Below, piece after piece: positions 55,135-64,000 of a stretch of 64,000 nucleotides of DNA. The notes beneath the pieces were generated by a model that was given only the letters and a program-made list of their open reading frames with translations, was not told where the DNA came from and searched no databases. The stretch lies in NCBI RefSeq assembly GCF_038502225.1, contig NW_027195549.1, positions 1 to 64,000 of the forward strand. Reading direction: 5' to 3'. The first letter of the stretch is position 1; each line of letters starts with the position of its first letter. Source of the stretch: Cherax quadricarinatus. Taxonomy: Eukaryota > Arthropoda > Malacostraca > Decapoda > Parastacidae. The translations under genes were made by a program, and so were the position numbers.

Positions 55135-57108
55135 ATTATTTGTGGAGTGTGTACATAGCATACAAGTGCTTAAGAAACATTTGTGGAGTGTGTACATAGT
55201 ATACAAGTGCTTAAGAAACATTTGTGGAGTGTGTACATAGCATACAAGTGCTTAAGAAACATTTGTGGAGTGTGTACATAGCATGCAAGTGCTTAAGAAA
55301 CATTTGTGGAGTGTGTACATAGCATACAAGTGCTTAAGAAACATTTGTGGAGTGTGTACATAGTATACAAGTGCTTAAGAAACATTTGTGGAGTGTGTAC
55401 ATAGCATGCAAGTGCTTAAGAAACATTTGTGGAGTGTGTACATAGCATGCAAGTGCTTAAGAAACATTTGTGGAGTGTGTACATAGCATGCAAGTGCTTA
55501 AGAAACATTTGTGGAGTGTGTACATAGCATACAAGTGCTTAAGAAACATTTGTGGAGTGTGTACATAGCATACAAGTGCTTAAGAAACATTTGTGGAGTG
55601 TGTACATAGCATGCAAGTGCTTAAGAAACATTTGTGGAGTGTGTACATAGCATGCAAGTGCTTAAGAAACATTTGTGGAGTGTGTACATAGCATACAAGT
55701 GCTTAAGAAACATTTGTGGAGTGTGTACATAGCATGCAAGTGCTTAAGAAACATTTGTGGAGTGTGTACATAGCATACAAGTGCTTAAGAAACATTTGTG
55801 GAGTGTGTACATAGCATACAAGTGCTTAAGAAACATTTGTGGAGTGTGTATATAGTATACAAGTGCTTAAGAAACATTTGTGGAGTGTGTACATAGCATA
55901 CAAGTGCTTAAGAAACATTTGTGGAGTGTGTACATAGCATACAAGTGCTTAAGAAACATTTGTGGAGTGTGTACATAGCATGCAAGTGCTTAGGAAACAT
56001 TTGTGGAGTGTGTACATAGTATACAAGTGCTTAAGAAACATTTGTGGAGTGTGTACATAGCATACAAGTGCTTAAGAAACATTTGTGGAGTGTGTACATA
56101 GCATGCAAGTGCTTAGGAAACATTTGTGGAGTGTGTACATAGTATACAAGTGCTTAAGAAACATTTGTGGAGTGTGTACATAGCACACAAGTGCTTAAGA
56201 AACATTTGTGGAGTGTGTATATAGTATACAAGTGCTTAAGAAACATTTGTGGAGTGTGTACATAGCACACAAGTGCTTAAGAAACATTTGTGTAGTGTGT
56301 ACATAGTACATAAGTGCTTAAGAAACATTTGTGGAGTGTGTACATAGTATACAAGTGCTTAAGAAACATTTGTGGAGTGTGTACATAGTATACAAGTGCT
56401 TAAGAAACATTTGTGGAGAGTGTACATAGCATGCAAGTGCTTAGGAAACATTTGTGGAGTGTGTACATAGCATACAAGTGCTTAAGAAACATTTGTGGAG
56501 TGTGTACATAGCATGCAAGTGCTTAAGAAACATTTGTGGAGTGTGTACATAGCACACAAGTGCTTAAGAAACATTTGTGGAGTGTGTATATAGTATACAA
56601 GTGCTTAAGAAACATTTGTGGAGTGTGTACATAGTATACAAGTGCTTAAGAAACATTTGTGGAGTGTGTACATAGCACACAAGTGCTTAAGAAACATTTG
56701 AGGAGTGTGTACATAGTATACAAGTGCTTAAGAAACATTTGTGGAGTGTGTACATAGCACACAAGTGCTTAAGAAACATTTGTGGAGTGTGTACATAGTA
56801 TACAAGTGCTTAAGAAACATTTGTGGAGTGTGTACATAGTATACAAGTGCTTAAGAAACATTTGTGGAGTGTGTACATAGCACACAAGTGCTTAAGAAAC
56901 ATTTGTGGAGTGTGTACATAGTATACAAGTGTTTAAGAAACATTTGTGGAGTGTGTACATAGTATACAAGTGCTTAAGAAACATTTGTGGAGTGTGTACA
57001 TAGTATACAAGTGCTTAAGAAACATTTGTGGAGTGTGTACATAGCACACAAGTGCTTAAGAAACATTTGTGGAGTGTGTACATAGTATACAAGTGCTTAA
57101 GAAACATT
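55135..57108. repeat. 41 bp satellite, about 48 copies
   Basis: Unit acatttgtggagtgtgtaca plus tagcatacaagtgcttaagaa. Copies differ mainly at one spot: catac, catgc, tatac or cacac. The catgc form is common in the first half; the cacac form occurs only from about 56185. The array shows no coding potential. Confidence 0.96.
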
Positions 57109-57120
57109 TCCTCACATTTC

Positions 57121-57330
57121 ACATGATTCATGGCATCACTTACTTCATGGAAGACAGTGAGTCATGCAACATGTCAAAACAAGTCATTAAACAGTTGGCA
57201 GAAAACAATATTAATGTTATCCAGTAGCCAGGAAAAAGTCCTGACAAGAATCACATTGTAAACTGTAAGAATAAAACAATAGCAAAACTAACAAAAAACA
57301 TCATCAGTAGCACATTTGACTAAGATATAA
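57121..57330 (+). pseudogene. Decayed Tc1/mariner-type transposase C terminus
   Basis: One plus frame reads FMEDSESCNMSKQVIKQLAENNINVIQ, then a stop and PGKSPDKNHIVNCKNK. This aligns by eye to the DDE region of Tc1/mariner/pogo transposases, where a catalytic Asp lies in the M-D-APCH block and WPGNSPDLNPIEN follows. Both conserved blocks are altered and the Trp is replaced by a stop. Only the end of the gene remains. It could be related to the source of the MITEs, but that is not shown. Confidence 0.6.
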
Positions 57331-57546
57331 AACTCTTGATGCAGGATTTAAACCTGGTTTACTTTAAAATAAACTTAATATTACACATAACTGTTGGAAA
57401 TTGATAATACTATCATATGAATGCATAAACAATTATTAGAATGTAAGTTAAATTAGTTTTGTCTTACTCTTTGTGTTATGTTACTAGAAGCTCCTTTGTA
57501 ATGTGTCAATGACTTAATATAACATGTAGAGTCAGTAATACATATA
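57331..57546. other. Unassigned AT-rich spacer
   Basis: AT-rich sequence after the transposase remnant. No feature was recognised. Confidence 0.4.
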
Positions 57547-57749
57547 CAGTGGACCCCCGGTTAACGATATTTTTTCACTCCATAAGTATGTTCAGGTGCC
57601 AGTACTGACCGAATTTATTCCCATAAGGAATATTGTGAAGTAGATTAGTCCATTTCAGACCCCAAAACATACACGTACAAACGCACTTACATAAATACAC
57701 TTACATAATTGGTCGCATTCGGAGGTAATCGTTATGCGGGGGTCCACTG
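57547..57749. mobile_element. MITE copy 3, inverted
   Basis: 203 bp, the reverse complement of the other two copies, with TA on both sides (57545-57546 and 57750-57751). Confidence 0.94.
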
Positions 57750-57960
57750 TATATGTATTAGTAACATATAATGTTCTACACATTCTATACTTGAAATTTA
57801 TGCTCTAGAAACTTGATCTTTAAATTTTTGTTAGAACAAAACTGTTATAATTGGGATTATGTTTCAAAGTATAAAAGATTATACAAGGATTTTAATGGAA
57901 ATATATTGCAGACACACCTGGTATATTTATTTTGTGTTAAGTAAAAGGACACAAATGTAA
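57750..57960. other. Unassigned AT-rich spacer
   Basis: No feature recognised; possibly part of the Penelope-type remnant that follows on the minus strand. Confidence 0.35.
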
Positions 57961-58060
57961 CTAATGTAGCATTTTATTGTGGCAATATTTGGCTCTCCAG
58001 GAGCTTTATCAAGCTATTACAAGCAATACATGGACACAGAGGGGTATATATAGGCCTTGA
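57961..58060 (-). repeat. Decayed hammerhead-bearing repeat
   Basis: In minus-strand sense the order is TTGATAA (58012-58006), a GCTC-CTGGA-GAGC hairpin (58004-57992), CAAA (57991-57988), then TATTGCC and an ATAAA. This parallels the 15830-15884 ribozyme box by box, with three core changes: C3 to U, G8 to A and G12 to C. It should not cleave. I infer a remnant of another Penelope-like terminal repeat. Confidence 0.65.
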
Positions 58061-58266
58061 GTGAGGTCTAATACTAGTGGTAGTATTAGTATTATAATCG
58101 AAAAGACGCACTAAGCCACAAGTGCTATACAGCACTGCAGGGTAGGGAAGGAAGCGAGGGTATCGGGTGGCAGAAGGGGGGAGGGACGAATAGTAGGTTA
58201 CAGAAAACAGCGGGGTAGGGGATAGTGCGAGGGTAGAGGGTAGCAAGAGACTGAGGTCTGAAGATA

Positions 58267-61200
58267 TCATCTGAGTTTGTGGAGTAAGTCAGTTGTTGTC
58301 AAAAAGTCAATGAGAGAGTACGGATGAAAGGTGGGTCCATCAGCGAGAAGGGAAGGTAAAGAGAGTGTAGTAGAGCGGAGACGATGTTGGAGGTAAATTC
58401 TACGTGCTCGTTGATAAAGTGGGCAGTCTAACAGAATGTGACTGAATGATAATGGAACCTGACAATTCTCACAGAGAGGAGCAAGGTACCTCTCCATGAG
58501 ATATCCATGAATAAGACAAGTATGGCCAATGCAAAGGCGGGAGAGAGTAGTCTCCCAACCCCGACACTGGTGACAAGAAGACGGCCAGTAACCTATACTC
58601 GGTTTAATAGAACAAAGTTTGTTATTGAACAGAGCAGACCAACGTTGTTGCCAACGGGTGTGAAGGTGGGTAGCTATTACAGCAAAATAGTCCAGAAATG
58701 GAACACTTATACATGAAATTGGTAGGTCATGTACAGCTGACCGCCAAGCAGTGTCTGTCTCTTCGTTGCCCTGTACATCAACATGACCAGGGACCCAACA
58801 AAAAACAATATCTTTATGCTTGGTAGAGATATGGCACAGCCAAAGTTAGATACAGAGAACTATGGGGGTGAGGTGTATCAAATTTCCATATAGCCTGTAG
58901 AGCACTAAGGGAGTCTGAGACAACCACAAATGATGACACAGGCATAGATGCGATACGAATAAGTGCTGCAAGAAAGGCATACAATTCAGCTGCAAAATGC
59001 TAGCCGAAAATAGTAAATGCACTCGCACGATGCTGTCCGGAAACACTGCTGTGAATCCGACGCCGTCAGAAGATTTAGAGCCATCTGTGTACACGGCGAT
59101 GGCGTGAGAATAAGAGTGGAAGTGGTCAAGAAAAAGGGAGCGGGAAGCAACCGTAGGCAGTTGGGGTCTCAAGCAAGGGAATGAGAAAGAACAGACCCGA
59201 ACAGCTGGAACTTCCCAGGGGTATAGGGAAAAGTGAGATGCTACATGAACATATAAAGGCAGTAACTGAAGGGAAGACAAGAATGAATGTAGGTGAAGAG
59301 AGAAGGGATAAAAAAAATAGGGGCAGTGAACAAATAATGTCTACTAATATCAGTGACCATTCTATAAACGGAAGGATTGCGGAGATTGTGAGAGCGTATA
59401 TAGTAGCGAAGGCAATGGGCATCACGGCGATCAGACAAGGAAGGAATATTCGCTGCTGTATAGAGGCTCTCAACAGGGAAAGAGTGAAAGCACCAAGGAA
59501 TAAACATAATCCTTGGTGATGGATGGGGTTAAGACTAGAGAGAGTAGCAGGAGAGGCCGCTGAATAGATCTGGTCACCATAATCAAGTTTCGATAAAATG
59601 AGGGCTGAAAGTAGGCAAAGGAGAGTTCAACAGTCAGCTCCCCATGAAAGATGAGCAAGGGTTTTAAGAAGGTTCAGCAGGCTGTGACAAGTTGCCTTTA
59701 GAGAGGTAATGTGGGGTTTCCAGGATAACCTACGGTCAAAGAGAAGGCCTAGCAACCTGACTGTATCATGTTCAGGGATACGGGAGCCATAGAGGTACAA
59801 AGGATGAATACATCCCTGAGGGACAACTTCAGCTTGGACAAAGTCTGGGAAGAGCACATTATTGACTTGAACATGGAAATGTCTGTCAGTTAAAAAGTTC
59901 TTAAGGAAAGATGGTACATTGTCTCAAAGGCCTAAGGAGTGGGCTTGGGCCAAAATATTATACCTCCAAGTTGTGTCATATGCCTTCTCAAGGTCAAAAA
60001 ATATGGCAATAACTGAATGGTTATTCGCAAAGGCATTACGAACATATGTATCCAAACGTAGTAAGGGGTCAATGGTAGAACGGCCCTTATGAAAGCCATA
60101 CTGACGAGTGGAGAGACTGTTGTGTGTCTCTAAATACCACATGAAACGTCTATTTACCAGACGTTCCATCACTCTGCAAGCTACACTGGTAAGAGCGATG
60201 GGACAATAGTGGGAGGCTTCATGTCCCATAGTACCTGGTTTGCAGAAAGGGAGAACAATGGCAGATTTCCACAGCTGTGGAAGAACTCCTTGTGACCATA
60301 TAAGATTGAAAAGGCTTAAGAGGACTGCATGAGCTGACTGATGTAAATGTTGTAACGTACAAATATGAATGTCGTCGGGCCCAACTGTCAATGATCGGCA
60401 AGCTGAGAGTGTTGCCTCCAGTTCTTGAAGTGTAAAAGGCACATTATACTGTTCTTCTCTGAGAGAAGAAAAGTCCAAGGGTGCTAACTCTCTGGCAGAA
60501 TTTGAGGAAAGAAACGAGGGGCAGAGATGGAGCCCCTGAGAAATACGGACTAGATGATTGTCAATTTCATTGGCAACATCTAGAGGGTTTGCTATATCAA
60601 TGCCGGCAACCCGCAGAACAGAAGCTGGGTCAGGAGAATATTTACCACTCAGTTTCCGTACCTTTTTCCAGACTGCACTCATAGAGGAAGCAGAGGTGAT
60701 GGTGGAGACATAGTCTTGCCAGCAAGTGCGTTTAGCGTCACAGATGACACGGCGAGCGATTGCACGCTTCTGTTTAAAATCAAGGAGTCTCTCAGTGGTT
60801 TTATTATACTAGTACCTGCCCCACACAGTGCGTTTCAAACGCACTGCATGAGCACAAGCAGGAGACCACCAAGGCACGCATTTCTGAGAACGCCTGCCCG
60901 ATTATTATTATTATTATAATCAAAAAGAAGTGCTAAGCCACAAGGACTATACAGCACCTGCCCGAGGTTTGGGGTATAGAATGAGAAGCTGCGGTTAAAA
61001 CTGAGGATGAGAAGAGGTGTTAAAGCTCATCAATGGAGGATGAAGGAACCTCACTAAAAACAGTTAGTTGTGAGTAAAGGTCCCAATTTGCCTGATCAAA
61101 TTACCAGCGTGGGTTACGAAGAGGTGGTGAATATGAAGGGGAAGTAAGAATGATTGGAAAATGATTGCTGTCATGTAAATCCAGGAGAACAGACCAGGTG

Positions 61201-61795
61201 AAGGCTAGTGCAGCGGAGGAAGAGCAGACCGAGAGATCGATGCAAGAGAGAGTATGAGTACGAGGATCAAAATGGGTGTGAGTACCTGTATTTAAAACAT
61301 GAAGGGGGTTGGAAGCAAGAAAAGCCTCTAGCTGAATGCCACAGAAATCACAGTGAGACCCCCAGAGAAAATGATGGGCATTAAAATCGCCAAGTAACAG
61401 AAGTGGTGGCAGTAATGGCAAAACAAGAAAGGCAATATCCGGAATAGATAATGCTCGAGAAGGAGAGAGGTACAAAGAACAGAGTGTATACCACCTATGC
61501 AGGTGGATACGGACTGCTGTGTATTGCAAAAAAATACGAACAAATAGCTGATGGTACGGAATATCAGTGCGCAGAAGAAGGGCACTTTCGTTAAAGGTCC
61601 CATCAGGAAAAGGATCCAAAGAATACAACAAATTATAGCCTGAGATGGGATAGATAACAACAGAGTGTAATTTTGGTTCTGTAAGCAAACACCAACAGGG
61701 GAAAATTGGGAGAACAACATCTGAAGCTCACATCGATTCCCCTGAAGCTGCGTATATTCCACTGTAAATAGGCCATGATTGGCAATGATAAAGAT
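58267..61795 (-). pseudogene. D5 ORF2, multiply broken
   Basis: Endonuclease (LLLLGDFNAHHFLWG) open at 61101-61688. Reverse transcriptase fingers (AIFFDLEKAYDTTW) open at 59924-60682, then deletion of the YVDD block. RNase H (YTDGSKSSDGVGF) at 58846-59280, and C-terminal CENCQVPLSFSHILLDC at 58267-58497. At least six frame breaks separate them. The tail insertion at 60902 separates endonuclease from reverse transcriptase. Confidence 0.88.
60902..60956 (-). mobile_element. 55 bp D tail inserted into D5
   Basis: Only the last 55 bp of a D element (ATT repeat, ataatcaaaaagaag, hairpin), flanked by cctgcccga at 60893-60901 and 60957-60965. D1 (33545-33565) has one copy of the target motif and no insert. 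Confidence 0.93.
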
Positions 61796-61871
61796 ACTAG
61801 AAATCAGCAGGTAAGGGAACTTACGGACTAGAGGGGTTAGAAAAGTCCACATGCGGTGGCAGCGGAAAACG

Positions 61872-63704
61872 TTAAAGCAGCGAAGGAAGTTGCGCAGATG
61901 GAGAAGAGGAAAGAGAAGGAACAGAGAGTGGATCAATGTCCATTGATGGTTTGGTTTCTGCAATGTATTCAGAGATTGCTTCAAGTGTTTCAGAGTTCAG
62001 AGATGTCGTATGGGAGACAATATTGGAGATGGAAGGAGGAAGAGTTTGAGTAAAGATTAGAACTGTAATGGACTGCACCAAGGTAGGGGAAGGCGAAAGG
62101 GTGGAGGTAAATGGAGAAGTGTGGGAGGGGACAGAAGAGGCAGAAACCTGGGAGGTGGCAGAAGAGGGAGAAACTTGGGAGGGGACAGGGGAGGAAGGCA
62201 CAGTACGAGGAGGAGGATGAACCTCAACACATCTAACAGAGCCAGTGAAAGGGGAAGGCCCAGGTACAGAGACCAGGAAGGTAAAGTTTGGAGGTGGATG
62301 AAGGGAAGGAGGGGTTAAAGGAGATTTCTTGGACTTCTGAGAGGTAGAGGGATGATTGGGAGGAGCTGTTGTATGAGGTCTTGTGAGGGAGAACACGAAG
62401 AAGTGAACAGACTAAAGTGTTGAAGTAGGGACGTCTGAGCCCAGGAGAGCAAAAGAATTAGATACAGGAGTGACTATGGGACTGGCAACCACAGAGGAGG
62501 CTGCAGAAGATGGTACCCCGGAAGTGGGGGGACATTTTGAAACACGAGAATAAGAAACACGGGGTAGTCTCCCTTGGAAGAGGAGATGAGAAACCGCCAT
62601 AGCATAAGGGAGACCTTCTGCCTCTTTGAGGCACCAAATTTGCCGCTCATTCAAGTAGACCTGGCAACGGTGAGAGTACGAAGGGTGAGCCTCATGACAA
62701 TTAAGGAAAGAGGGAGGTCGACTGCAAGATGTATTAGAATGGTCATTGGCGCCACAGACTGGGCATTTGGTTATAGATCTGCAATATTTTGCTGGGTGGC
62801 CAAATCGCCAGCAATTTCTACACTGTTGCAGTGTAGGGATCACCTTTTGAACTTGTAACCGATGTCCTGCTACATAAACAGAGGATGGGAGTTCACGGCT
62901 ACCAAAAGTTAAATGAGTCACATTGCATCGTCTCTGCACGTGGGCAGGAAGAATATAAGTGTCTACCTTGAGAATTGGGAGATCTTATAGTTCCAGCTGT
63001 TCGAGAATGTCATTGCCACATGTCTGGAAATTCTGTTGGACTATGGTATGGGGAAGAATGACAGTACCACTACAAGAATTGAGAGAATGATGTTTTTCGA
63101 TAGTGATAGGAATAGTATCGATATGTGAAAGGAGAGAAAGATCATGAGCTTGGGTAGCATTCTGGACTGTGATGATGCTTGTACCACTCTTAAGAGCATG
63201 AAAGGAAATATCTCTACCAACATGGTGTAGGAGCACTTTGCCAATACTATGGTCGGAAAGATAAGCAGTAGAAGAAGTCAATGTTAAAGTAAAGAATTTA
63301 GTCCATTGTGTGGTCCGAAACTGAGTGTGGAGAGGGAGTGCATGATGTGTCAGTCTTTTCCGAGTAGAATGGGAAGGTAACGAAGTAACATCATCAGGAG
63401 ATTGTCGTTGGCATTTAGAAGTGGGACCACAGTTGGTCCGACGTGGGATGGGCTGGCGATTCGAAAATTGCCGCACCATAGAGGGAGAGGCTGGAAGCAT
63501 AGTCAAAGGAGAGCAGAGGTCAGACAAATTGAAGGAGTCAATTGAAACCCCGGCACCTGAAGCAGGTGATGAAACAGCACCAGCAAGAGGTACAGGGACC
63601 TTAAGAGTGTCCGAAGAGTGGCCAAAAGACGAGATGAGGTCAGAACGGGGTGCGGTAACAATAAGGGGCCCGGGGACAGCAGGGTCATGGATTGGGGACT
63701 CCAT
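61872..63704 (-). pseudogene. D5 ORF1, broken
   Basis: ATG at 63704; open to 62985, then frame changes near 62940 and 62410. Knuckles: CRNCWRFGHPAKYC, CPVCGANDHSNTSC and FLNCHEAHPSYSHRC, where the first Cys of the third is replaced by Phe. The Ser/Pro-rich tail ends near 61872 in the same frame as D2, supporting that as the family frame. Confidence 0.86.
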
Positions 63705-64000
63705 GGTTAGGTTACTTCTTTCTTTTTGTTTTTAAGAAAAAAAAGAAAGAAGAAAATAAAATAAAAAAAAGAGAATAAAAAAAGGAGGGACCAGGGAGGG
63801 ATAGTTCCTAGAAGGAATGAAAGGGCCAGAAATCTCCCTCCGCGCCCAAGAGGACCTCAGCACCACAAGTAGTGCAGATGCAGCATGGAACCCGTGCCAT
63901 ACCCTACCCTTCATGCCAGTAAACCAGCAATCTGTGATAGCAACCTCACATCTGCCGAGCTACCATGGTGGACAAAAGAGAGGGCAGCCGGATATCTGCC

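Larger units (their letters stand above)
58086..64000 (-). mobile_element. D5: degenerate D LINE running off the window
   Basis: 3' tail at 58086-58150 (ATT-type repeat and decayed hairpin), broken ORF2, broken ORF1, and part of the 5' UTR to the window end. It carries a 55 bp nested tail at 60902 and lacks about 240 bp including the reverse transcriptase active site (junction near 59807). Confidence 0.9.

Noticed and set aside
55135..57108. CRISPR or origin iterons in the 41 bp array
   Set aside because: Units are contiguous with no spacers, and nothing else suggests a prokaryotic replicon.

Overview
This window is animal DNA made almost entirely of transposable elements and tandem repeats. 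I found no host gene, tRNA, rRNA or CRISPR array. The retroelement content points to an arthropod, and several repeat tails resemble repeats I associate with decapod crustaceans such as crayfish. The species call is an inference without a database search. For the text I name the element families A to G.

Layout. 1-2417: two minisatellites, then sequence I cannot assign. 2418-11207: a B LINE (CR1/L2/Jockey group) split by A1, a nearly full-length CR1-like LINE on the minus strand with two open frames (ORF1 6102-7505, ORF2 3046-6138). 12540-40812: the scattered pieces of one minus-strand C LINE (L1/Tx1-like). It was broken by a B element (13141-20216), by an A fragment (21499-22213) and by a 15.9 kb tandem Ty3/Gypsy insertion (22458-38321). 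The Gypsy insertion has LTR-internal-LTR-internal-LTR structure, a 5 bp target duplication, and a nearly intact I-clade LINE, D1 (30484-37094), inside it. 40813-55038: further B, D, F (CR1 with esterase) and G LINE copies nested in one another, one SINE and one MITE. 55135-57108: a 41 bp satellite. 57121-64000: a decayed Tc1/mariner transposase, a third MITE, a decayed hammerhead-bearing repeat, and a degenerate D copy running off the window.

The most striking object is at 15565-15962. It is a perfect 2 x 167 bp palindrome plus a 40 bp tail, flanked by a 12 bp target duplication. Each arm carries a sequence that folds as a type I hammerhead self-cleaving ribozyme, as known from Penelope-like retroelements and retrozymes. 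A second, decayed relative lies at 57961-58060.

The elements do not form a pathway; they record successive insertions. Candidates closest to coding-competent are A1 (both frames open), D1 (ORF2 open, ORF1 with one apparent frameshift in a G run) and F (5' truncated, one amber stop). The others are fragments. The SINE at 42573-42738 shares a 28 nt 3' hairpin with the D LINE and is probably mobilised by D-type reverse transcriptase.
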